Positions 41,588 through 52,400 of a stretch of 64,000 nucleotides of DNA are shown one piece after another. Source of the DNA: Mytilus galloprovincialis. Its lineage: Eukaryota; Mollusca; Bivalvia; Mytilida; Mytilidae. The notes under the pieces are model-generated. The model ran no database searches. It worked only from the letters and a program-made list of their open reading frames with translations, and was not told where the DNA came from. Position 1 is the stretch's first letter. Each line of letters starts with the position of its first letter. The position numbers and the translations under genes were made by a program. Where the stretch lies: contig NC_134849.1 of assembly GCF_965363235.1 (NCBI RefSeq), positions 67,413,122-67,477,121 on the forward strand. The letters run 5' to 3'.

Positions 41588-41690
41588 TCAAATGTGACGT
41601 CATTTTTGTGCTGTTTCAGAATTTCAAATATGACGTAATTTTTGTGCCTTTTCACCACTTCGTATGTGACGTCACTTGTTTCATTTTTTG
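41588..41690 (+). repeat. Three-copy tandem repeat with TGACGT sites
   Basis: AATGTGACGTCATTTTTGTG, ATATGACGTAATTTTTGTGC and GTATGTGACGTCAC recur at about 40-50-base spacing. Two of the three contain the full palindrome TGACGTCA, the consensus bound by CREB/ATF factors. No gene starts nearby. Confidence 0.7.
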
Positions 41691-41879
41691 CGTTGAGGCC
41701 TTGAATGAGTCGGGTGTGTCTATATTTTGTGTTGGTCTTTGTTATGTATCCGGGTTTTGTTTTCTGTAATTAGTTTATACTTCAGTTTTATCATGTATAT
41801 CTTTTAAATTCATTTGATAAAATTTACTGTTGCAATAGCATATATTGTATATAAATAATAAAGATGTTCTCATCCCAAT

Positions 41880-42040
41880 CAGAAAACCATAGCCGTATTT
41901 GGCTTTTTTAAACTTTGGATCCTCAGTGTTGTACAAGTTTGTACTTTTTTTTAATTTCGAACTTTTATATCTGGGCGTCACTGGTGAGTCTTGTTTGGAC
42001 GAGACGCGTTTCTGGCGTATTGAATTTTAAACCTGATGCC
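41880..42040 (-). repeat. Family A repeat, reversed
   Basis: CTGGGCGTCACTGGTGAGTC, GAGACGCGTTTCTGGCGTAT and AAACCTGATGCC are the left half of family A in reverse orientation. Confidence 0.75.
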
Positions 42041-42149
42041 TTTTGTTAGCTATTATTCATGTGTTTCTTTGTTTAATATGTTCTCCTATTTATTTGTATT
42101 GTAGTCCTGTAATATAATGTTGTCATTTTAATATTATATATTTAACATT

Positions 42150-42610
42150 GCCATTTAAGTGCGAGGTTTGGCATGCCACAAAACCAGATTTAACCCACCA
42201 TTTTTTTTCTTTAAAAATGTCCTGTACCAAGTCAGGAATATTGCCATGGTTATATTATAGTTCGTTTCTGTGTGTGTTACATTTTAACGTTATCTTTCCG
42301 TTGTGTCGTTTATTTTCTCTTATATTTGAATGTGAATTCATATTACTATAAGACGTGTCACGGTACTTTTCTATCGCAAATTCATGTATTTCGTTTTGAT
42401 GTTATATTTGTTATTCTCATCGGATTTTGTCTGATGCTTAGTCCGTTTCTGTGTGTGTTAAATGTTAATGTTGTGTCGTTGTTCTTCTCTTATATTAAAT
42501 GCGTTTCCCTCCGTTTTAGTTTGATACCCCGATTTTGGTTTTTTTGTCCATAGAATTACGAGTTTTGAACAGCGGTATACTACTGTTGTCTTTATCTTTT
42601 GTTACAGTTA
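42150..42610 (+). repeat. Retroelement 3'-tail repeat
   Basis: Near match to 33540-33985, from GGTTTGGCATGCCACAAAAC to GAACAGCGGTATACTACTGT. Includes two short open frames without motifs. Confidence 0.85.
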
Positions 42611-42687
42611 TTTGGCAAGCACATCTTATCATTAACTGTTACTGTTTCTTTTGAATAAAGATAACAAGCAAAATTCAAAATTGTGAA

Positions 42688-42740
42688 CACGACCTTGACC
42701 TTTGACCTTGACCTCAATTTCCTCCAAATGGGTCAAGGTC
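42688..42740. repeat. Cluster of AGGTCA half-sites
   Basis: GACCTTGACCTTTGACCTTG then ACCTC on one side and GGGTCAAGGTC on the other give at least four direct and one or two inverted AGGTCA-type half-sites within 50 bases. It is probably the end of a dispersed element, since a related set lies at 25085-25130. Confidence 0.6.
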
Positions 42741-45149
42741 TTCATATCAAAACACTGCATTATTATCCGTTCTCATCAGAATATTCCATACAACATAAAT
42801 TCCAATTCATTGTATCTCAAATGTCAAATTCTCGTTCTCACAAGAAACCCATGACACGGCACAAAAAGAGCGGGAATATTAATTTTTTGACGAAAATATG
42901 TTAACACATTCTTCTGCCAACACAATTATACTGAAATTTCATTTGATCTGTTTTGTTGTTGTACTGTTAGCTCTTTTCTGGATTGTTCATATTTTCTTTC
43001 AGTCGTGTATGTAATGTCTTAAGACTTTTTTTTAACGTTTATTGTAGTCCCTGTGTGTACCAAATATAAGTTGTTACATTCAATTATTCTTTTTTTTTAA
43101 TTTAAAACAATCAGAAAACAAAATGAAAAACGCAGAAAAAGCAAGACATTAACCAAAAATAAAGATTGAACAAGAGAGACCAAAGATACATGTTTTTCTT
43201 CAATTATTCAATTGGAAAAAGTATAAGGACAATTTTAGTTTTTATATCTTGATCGTACAATTGTATAGATGTTTCTTTTACTTGAAGTTTGTACAAGTAT
43301 TCACGTTGTGCTTTGTGCCATTGGAATATCATGTAGACAGTATTACCAGCATTAATTATTTGACATAATCTAGCACCTCATACGACGAATTACATGCTGT
43401 GTGTAGCCAACGAATGCTTTGTGTTATATATAACCAACTTCCGTATAAACATGAACAAAAACTAAACAATGTTAATGCAAAACCAAACAAAGGAATGCAA
43501 TACTGATACATTGTTATTGAGAATGGTATCTACAGGAGATTAAAAACTTTGCATGTTCATCTGACATGCATTCATGTAAGTTGTTTCTGTCATGAATCTG
43601 ACAGAAGTAAACACAGAGGAAGTCAATGTATATCGATGCTGTACTATGTAGTTAGTTTCGTATTTTATTAATCTGACAGGAGTAAACACAGAGAAAAAGC
43701 TGGTATATCGATGCTGAACTATGTAGTTAGATTCGTATTTTATAAATTGCATAATTCTTATTGAATAATTTTTGATTGAAATAACTAGAATATGATTTTA
43801 AGAAGACATCTTATATTTGAGATCCCCTTTGGTTTAAAGTGGGGTTATTATTGCTCAGTCTTTGTATTTTTTTGTACTGTTAGGACGTGTACTAGACAAT
43901 TGTAATTTTTTTCTTCGTTTTTTTTGTTCTGTCCCTTTATGCATGGAATTAACCCAAGCAAAACCCGAGGGTGACCTCATATGAACTTAAAGGGTTAATC
44001 AGTAAAGGTGAGTATTGACACAATTTCCTCTATATTCATCTGATTACATGGTTGTGCAGTAGGTTTGAAGGTTACTCCACGGTACAATATAATTACCTGG
44101 TACCGACAAAAAAAGTACAGAATGTTACTGAAAAATATTTAACACATTTGAATGTTTATATCGTCATACAGTGCTGGCATCGAAATGACCAGTCCATAAT
44201 AAATATTCTACGTATTGTTCTCCTTGTTCACGTATAGACACAATGTCAAATCCCAGACTTGTTACAATTCATTGGTCAACATGTCCTGCTCTTTATCTTA
44301 TTCTATGATGTACCTACATTTAATCCTAGTAAGTTATTTTTTGTAATATGTCAATAATTGTATTATTTGATTTAATCTTTGTACGTGACTGAATTGCATG
44401 AACTGCAGACTTTTGGAATGCAATAAATTGCAGTATTTTTTTCTTCAAATGCCAGCTACATGTTTGTTAATTAATAGAAAATTGCATCAAATAAATATGA
44501 TCTATATAGAATACAAACACAAATATTTTGAATATTGTCCCTATTTGATGTTGTTCTTTCTTGAACAGATGTCAATAGTATACGACAGATAGCTATTATC
44601 CAATACATATACACATACTTGTACATTAGATGGTCATTGCAGAGGCAAATTTTGCACACGTGGAGTTTCTATGAGTCATACGCCAATCTCATCAGTGAGC
44701 TTATCAGTGAACTTATCAGTGAGAGTCACGTGAAAATATCACCATGAATTTAATTTAACATTCAGTGTCCAATCTAACTGTTAGTCATCATAGTAGATAT
44801 AAGAAAATGTAGTATGAGTGCAATTGAGACAACTCTTCATCCAAGAAGAATTTATAAAAGTAAACCATTATAGGTCAAAGAACGGCCTTCAACACAGTGT
44901 TTCATAGAAAATTCACGTGAGCAATATGTGTATCTGCAATGACCAGCTAATGTACAAGTGTGTGTATATATTGAATTAGAACTATCTGTTCTATACTATG
45001 GAGTCTTGGCTCACAAAGAATATCAAGCAATGAAGAGACCTACAAATAACTAGTGTTACACCATTCAAACTGGAAAAACCAACGGCCTAAGCTATATAAA
45101 AAAAGAAGCGCGAAACACTTTGAGCCACATCAAGAAACAAATTTTTAAG
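42741..45149. other. Intergenic with small repeats
   Basis: 43595-43748 holds two tandem copies of a unit of about 76 bp (TCTGACAG.AGTAAACACAGA to TTCGTATTTTAT). CTTATCAGTGA occurs three times at 44690-44722. Family B words (CAATTGAGACAACTCTTCAT, AACGGCCTTCAACACAG) lie at 44815-44905. No gene. Confidence 0.55.
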
Positions 45150-45770
45150 TACTTTGGAAATTCCGTATATCGTCAAATTATCGGAATTCCAGTGGATACT
45201 TACTATGCACCATTTATTGCAGGCCTGTTTTTGTATTGTTATGACTTATAATTAATGACCAAAATCTGCAAAGACCCATCGAAACAACATCTGCTACAAA
45301 ATTTAACAATAATTTTAGATATTTGGATGATATATTGGCTCTCAAAAATGGCGACTTCAGTCTGTATACTAAAGAAACTTATCCTGTTGAAATAACGTTA
45401 AATACAGCCAATTCCATCAATGACCACTGTCCTTTCCTCGATCGTAATATCTATATTATTAACGGGAAGCTTAATACAAAAATTTAAAATAAAAGAGATG
45501 ATTATTCATTTCCTATCGTTAATTATCATTTTTTAGATGGTGACGTTCCCTTGTCACCATCTTATGGTGTTTATATATCTCAACTTGTAACAATGTATAA
45601 GCTTTTTGTGAGAGAAATTTATGTAATACTGAAAAGTTATTACACCAGGGTTTTCGATATCACAAACTAGTCAAAACATGTTCTTAGTTTTATCATCGGT
45701 ACAGGGACATCATTCGTAAATATAACTGAACATGCAGACATATTATACGTTCAGGTACATGTATTTCACA
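45150..45770 (+). pseudogene. Reverse-transcriptase remnant of a second lineage
   Basis: The translation gives RQIIGIPVDTYYAPFIAGLF, then NFRYLDDILALKNGDFSLYT, YPVEITLNTANS, DHCPFLDRNIYIINGKLNT, a stop, KRDDYSFPIVNYHFLDGDVP and SPSYGVYISQLV. The active site is YLDD rather than YIDD, and the wording between blocks differs from 40462. This is a separate family of the same general type. Stops and frameshifts show it is dead. Confidence 0.85.
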
Positions 45771-45984
45771 TCCAATCTTTTATGGTAATATTCTTTACAA
45801 AGCACAAAAAAGTTAGTATTCATCTCAAACCCTAATTAAACCTTTTAACATACTTATCAAGAAGAAATATAGTTACGATACTGTTGTCAGGTCATTAAAG
45901 ATTGCATATTTTCGCTATAGTATTGATTCACTTTTAGTGTCTTTGCATCGGAATTAAACACATATATTCTAAAACCAGTTGTTA

Positions 45985-46060
45985 GCATTGTCTGCTATTG
46001 TCTGTAATCAGGTCGGGTTGTTGTTTCTTTAACACATGCCCCATTTATATTTCTAATTGT
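45985..46060 (-). repeat. Family D repeat, reversed
   Basis: TTGTCTGTAATCAGGTCGGG, TTGTTGTTTCTTTAACACAT and GCCCCATTTATATTTC are family D's left end in reverse. Confidence 0.7.
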
Positions 46061-46429
46061 ATCCGTCACTAAATAAAGAAAGAAAAAAGAAGGAACGAAA
46101 CCTTAGTTCTACCACAAAGGTTTTGTTCACAAAGACGTCTACATAGAAAACAAAAATGACTGTCCTCTCCAGCCAGAAAAAAGTACTAATATGAAAAATT
46201 AATGAAGTTGCTTTTGATGGGCAAAATATTTCTTTTCTAAACAATTGGAACCATTCTTGTTGTTCATAACGAGGAATAATATTTTAATATGCATGAACGA
46301 CGCCGACGCATTTGTAACACAATGTATCAAAATTCATATATTTTTGGTGCTTGTATACTGTATGTACAACTTGTGTTTTCGTCATTCGTTTAATTTTCAC
46401 TCAATGAAACTTATCTTTGATAAGTCGCT

Positions 46430-47095
46430 GAATGTGTCACTCACTCACTACCTTGCCTACACTGCTAGGCTCAATCTTTTTTATATCTTTCTCAACTGTC
46501 ATTTTCCCTCTCTTTCGCTCAATAATTGTTACCTATCTTTACTCTCCGTCTATGTCATCCTTCCTCTCATTGTCCGTCTGCTGCACACTCGTCCCGCCCT
46601 TTCCACTTTCACTATCGCAGTCTGCACACTTTACCCCTCTCACAACGCGTTGATGTGGTCACTGTCACTCTTGCTTAAACTGTCACTTTCTCTGTCACTC
46701 TGACTGTCGCACATCTTTGCACTCACAGTCTCACTCGCTCACCCATTCTCTCACACTCGCCCATCCTGTCACTCTCACCCGCTCACTCTCTCTTTCAATT
46801 TTACTCTTCCTCTCACTGTCTCTCACGCTCCCTCTCATTGTCGCTCATCCTCCCACTCTCTCTCACTCAGTCTATTATTAACCCTCCCACTGCACCCTTT
46901 CACCCTCGCACGCTTCACAATCTCACTCGCTCACCCTATCACTCACCCAATCATTTTCCCTGTCACTCTCCGTAGCACGCATCCTGTTACCCAAACATCC
47001 TATCACTCATCCTCTCACTAACCCGCTCACTGCACCCACTTACTAGGCCCTCTCACTATTACGTCTCTGTCACTCACTCTCTCAGTGTCACTGTC
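46430..47095 (+). repeat. Pyrimidine-rich low-complexity tract (TCAC/CTCT units)
   Basis: About 665 bp made of irregular CTCACT, CTCTCTCAC and CACCC words on the plus strand. The 152-codon frame at 46245-46703 runs into it and turns into a run of Leu and Ser, so it is not convincing as a gene. Confidence 0.85.
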
Positions 47096-47099
47096 AAAA

Positions 47100-49419
47100 T
47101 ATATTAAGGACGATTACTTATTTAAATTGACGGAGGAAGAAAAAAATAATCCAAACAATTTTCATGTATAATAAAGAAAAATAAGCAGAATGTCATCATT
47201 CAGGTATAAATTTGATTATATTAACGTGCACTATCATATGACAAATAACAGTTTCTCTAAATCTTTGGCAATTTAACCTTTTCTGGACCCTTTTGTCATC
47301 GAGGTGTGTTTGCTGATACCATTAGTAGATAATTGACACCACTTTGTCTAATCATTTTGTTCAGAGCAAATAATGGTCCGTCGACTTATGACAATTCACT
47401 TCAATAATCAGTTCAAAAATACCAAAGGAATAAACTAAGCATACACCATTTGGAAAATAAAAACAAAATATAAAATTTCCACATAATATGTTTTAAATCT
47501 TCTTCTCAGTTTTATTTACACTGTCTAGTCTAAACTATAAATTAAAAGTTCAACTAATAAATTATGTATATACAGTTGGCTTCAAGTTTAAAGATTCAAG
47601 ATTTAAGATTTTCAAGATTTTATTGTAAAGCAACGCTTAGACACATATATATTAAATATGAGGTAATAATAAACATGACATTTAATACAAAGGTAACATT
47701 TAAAAACAAAAACAAAAACAAATTTGAAACTACGTGTGACAAAAAAGAATCTTGGACAATATCATTTCTCTTCGTACTGATAGTTTTACTTATGTAAGTG
47801 CTTCATACAGTTGTTGTCTTTCCATAAGGTAAGGTCTATTTCAGGAAGATCTTTGCAATCACGTAGCTTACTGAAAATATGGAATACCATTAGATAAAGA
47901 TTCAAACTTGCTCAACGATATTATACACGAACATAATTATGCATAATTTGTTAATAGCCTTGATGTTGTATATTTATCATTGTTTATGTTAATTTGGTTT
48001 AATGATAGTTAGTCATTAGGAAAAGACATTGTAACTGCTTCTGTCCCTTTTTATGCGCAAGACCATGCACGTTTGTTCCAAACACTCGTGTGATTAGGAA
48101 CTTACAAGTTATCAAATAAACCGATCAAAGACTGGCAAAACTAGGGTTTATTCTCAAGGTTGAAGGCCGGACTGTTGTATATATTTTCGTACATCTGCCT
48201 CATTTAAAAGTTGGTAGATAGTTGTCTTAGTATTGGCAATCATACAACATCTCCTTATTTTTTATTATTCGTGTAGAATAGTATGAGGACAAACCAATAC
48301 TTGACTTCCTAAAAAAAAATTATTCATAACACTGAAATGAATAGGATTTAAGAAAATTACAATGATTATACAGGGAATAATTTAAGCATGACTCGAGCGG
48401 ACCCCCCTTATGTCAGTCAGTGCCCCCTAATGAAAAGTTCTTTATCCGCCACTGAATTCCCATTTCTATAGTGTTAGCCGGGCATAAAAACCTTGTACAT
48501 GTGAAATTCATTCGAAAATATATTTTGATAGATTTATTTCAAAATGCTGGATCAAGAAATGGATGCTTGGTACTGGTGTGCTGATGTTTCAATGACCTGA
48601 CTCCCATTAATCATAATTGTGTATGTACATGTGAAACAATGCAAATACTAAAGAGACAGAACAATATAATCCAAATGCCGATTGGTGTAACTTTCCAATT
48701 TAAAGACCTCCCTATTTAGCGTATGTACTCACACATACTCAAACAATAACACAAAAACATTAAACTGAGGTGTAGCTTTCTCATATAAGTTTAAGACCTC
48801 TTTCTGAAAAGGAGGCAGAACATATCATATGTATCATTAAATTCAAAGTCTAAGATACACCTACAAGACCGTGACAGAAAAAAAAATGAAACGACAAAGC
48901 AAATATTACATGAATAATAATATATAATAAATAAAAAGAAATTCGTATAATACTTTATACGGAACAATACACCAGGAAAGCAATGTAGGGGTCAACATAT
49001 GGTAATAACTAAAAAGACATTCACTTCGATAAGTACTTTAAATCAGGAGAGCATTGTTGAAATAACAAAATAAGCTTAAATATTATGATAGGTTATGGAA
49101 CATCTATTCCAGATATTTGAATTTTAATTTTAAAAAAATGGCGGGAAAAATCAGACTCGGATTTCTACCAAATATTTAGCCTATGCATTAATTTTGGTCT
49201 CAAATCAACAGAAAAATAATCTGTAATCTGTTTTAATGTTTGGTAAAGACTTGTTATAACCTACTGACGATTTTTCCAAAAAGAAAAGTTGGTGATATGG
49301 GGCAATCTCTTTCTCACCTGTATCGTAGGAAAAAAACCAAAGGAGTCCAAACATAAATTCTATCAAAAAGTCCTAAACCTGGTCTGACTACATGTACATC
49401 TTTAGAATGTTTCGCAAAC
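47100..49419. other. Intergenic, downstream of the peroxidase gene
   Basis: Reversed family B at 48150-48260 (TTGTCTTAGTATTGGCAATC) and a repeat with GAGCGGACCCCCCTTATGTC at 48395. No further peroxidase exon could be recognised. Confidence 0.45.
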
Positions 49420-52400
49420 TTACTTATTTTTACATGGAATCTGGAATATATCTTTCTGTATCTTATTTTGACCAAACTCTGTGCACCATATTTGGGACAG
49501 TAAAGTTGCGGATTTGATAGAGTTAAGTTGACCTGGAAAATAAAATGATATATATGTTCGTTCACATGTTCAATAGGACTTCAAAAGATCTGTCCATGTC
49601 ATATATTATACAAGCGTCAGTGTTATTAACAATGAAGTTTAAAGAAGAAACATGATATTTTTTGTGATATGCGCTTTCGCCACTTATGCAGCTTAGGCAT
49701 GATATTTAAATAAAGAATACTATTTTAATTATAATGCAATAATTCTTATAATTATTAATACTACAAGTATAATAACACAGTAACACGCGATTCATGTATT
49801 ATAGTTTGGTACTTAAAGACGAGACATAACAAGATAATTTTTCTTTTATTTTGACCAAACTCTTGCACCATATTTCGGACAGTAACATTGCGTATTTTAA
49901 TGAGTTAATCTGACCTGGAAAATAAAATGATATATATGTTCTCATAGAATCCGTCTAATAGAGTTTGGTCTCAGCTGAGGATCACCTCCGGACGCGGGAC
50001 TTTTTTTTTTTTGGTGTGTTCAAGACCCATTGTTGGCCTTCAGCTGTTGTCTGCTCTTTAGTCGGGTTGTTGTCCCTTTGACATATTCCCTATTTCCATT
50101 CTTAATGTTATTAATACTACCTTTTGTGAATGCAAAATCTGGATCTGACGATTCATACCAAAATCTGTCTCCCACTTTGAAGCGAAAGAATTGTGTTCCA
50201 ATCAGACAAGCAAATGTAGGACCAACTCCTCCATCCTCCTCTTTTTCTAACAAACCACCAATAAATAGATCAACATCGTTTACTGTCCTTTAAAACAAAC
50301 ATTGGGTAGATTAAGTAATAATACGATCCTTTTAAAAAAACTCCAAATTTATTTTGAAGCGTGTAAAACCTATTCGTCTTTGCGATGTTTGTTTTGTTGT
50401 GTTGTGGTCTCATTAACGTATTCCATAATCTTCTAATATCATCATGATGATAAAAAATGTAACACAGTTAATAAGTTAATCTAATTATGCCACTGCAGCC
50501 GTAGTTTGTATTTGTACCCCCTCTGAAACCACAACATAAAATTTCATGTAAAATTGTAGATGATACTGATATTCAAATGTGCATATTGGCATGAAATTAA
50601 GATTAAACTTTTTTCTTTGAGTTATTCCTCTTTGGACCTATTATTTTGTCTGAAATATACTTCAGCGCCTCCATTCTAAAACCTCACAACACAATATCAT
50701 GAGACTGTGTAGATATGTATACGTACATATCGACATAAAATTATTATTGAATGGTTTTGCGGCATCTGCAACAAGAAATCTGGCATAGTTATATTTCACT
50801 ACTGTAGTTTGTCGTCGTATCTCCTCTAAAACTACAGAACAGAATTTGACGAATCCTTGTATGTTCATGTGAAATTTATACATCTGTTTCACGTTTCTTT
50901 TATAAATGTTAGACCGTTTGTTTTCCCGTTGGAATGTTTTTTGAAATAGTTATTTTTGGAGCCCTTTAAAACTTGCTATTCAGTGTGAACCAAGGCTACG
51001 TGTTGAAGACCGTACTTTGACCTATACTGGTTTACTATTATAAATTGTGACTTGGATGGAGAGTTGTCTCATTGACATTCATACCACATCTTCTTATATC
51101 TATGTATATAGAAGTGCTTATCTACAAAAAAAATGTTGATCAGTTGTTTTTGAAGGGAGTTATGCATCTTTCAACAATAGATTTTTTCCAATAGTGACAA
51201 TGAAGGAGGACAGGTAAGCATGTTAACAGAGTTGCTTTAACGTGTAATTTAGTTAATATTTGACACAAAAAAAACCACTGGCCTGACTTTCGATAATGTA
51301 CTGTGTCAAATGATTTCCATATAAAATAAATATTTGACATAACCAATTCCATCTCTTTTTGCCTGGGTCGATTCATCTTAATACTCAATATAAAAACTAT
51401 GATATACAAAAGTTGCCATTATACTTTTAGTTAGCATCAATCAATCAATAAATCAATGTACTATTTACCATTATTTCAACATCTTGATGCATTTAACAAA
51501 TTAAAACACATTCTAAACCCCAATCCTGCTTTTGATTGTCATATTGGAGTCTTTTTTAAGCAGTCTTTAAAACTGAGGGGGTCAGATCCATGTTAGACAA
51601 GCTTATGATTATATTGTTTACATAAATTCATAATTGAACTTTTAAATAAAATTGAGAATGGAAATGGGGAATGTGTCAAAGAGACAACAACCCGCCCAAA
51701 TAAAAAACAACAGCAGAGGGTCACCAACAGGTCTTCAATGTAGCGAGAAATTCCCGCACCCGGAGGCGTCCTTCAGCTGGCCCCTAAACAAATATATACT
51801 AGTCCAGTGATAATGAACTTTATATATTTAAAATATGTTTCGGTTTATAGATTTTACTTGAATGGAGCGCTGTCCCATTGCCACTCATATCACATCTTCC
51901 TATATCTATCTATTATATTGTATTGGACTGCATTGTATTTGATTGTATAAATGTTTGTTTGTATTGCTTGACTCTTATGGGTGTAATTTTTCAATTAAAA
52001 TTTATATAAACACGGACTCTTGCAGAGATATTTGCGAACAATATGTTGCATTAAAGAAAGAAAAAAAAAACACATACTTATATACTTTTGCAAGTTTTGA
52101 GCCAAACTCTCCAAAGTCGTCAAACCTTTTAAATTTTCTAAGTCCACAAAACTTGCGCCACTCATTGTACGCAGGAACACCTTGGTCACGTCCTCGCTGT
52201 ATGTTTAGTGCATAAAGGTCAGTTCCAGGCGGTGTTTTGATGAAGAACAGTTTGTCACGGGCTCCGTCAACTAGAAAACTAATAATAAATGGTTAGTTTA
52301 AGGTAGTATTGGTGTCTTTCGCCATCTTGGATTGTACAAAGAACCTTAGGTCTAGATTTTCAAGGAATGTAGATAACTTATCTAATTTTTCTTTTCAATG

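Noticed and set aside
46245..46703. 152-codon open frame with a hydrophobic start
   Set aside because: It runs into the TCAC/CTCT low-complexity tract, has no domain, and a second frame is also open there.
50030..50293. 87-codon plus-strand frame with a signal-like start
   Set aside because: Antisense of peroxidase exon 11 joined to a family D repeat.
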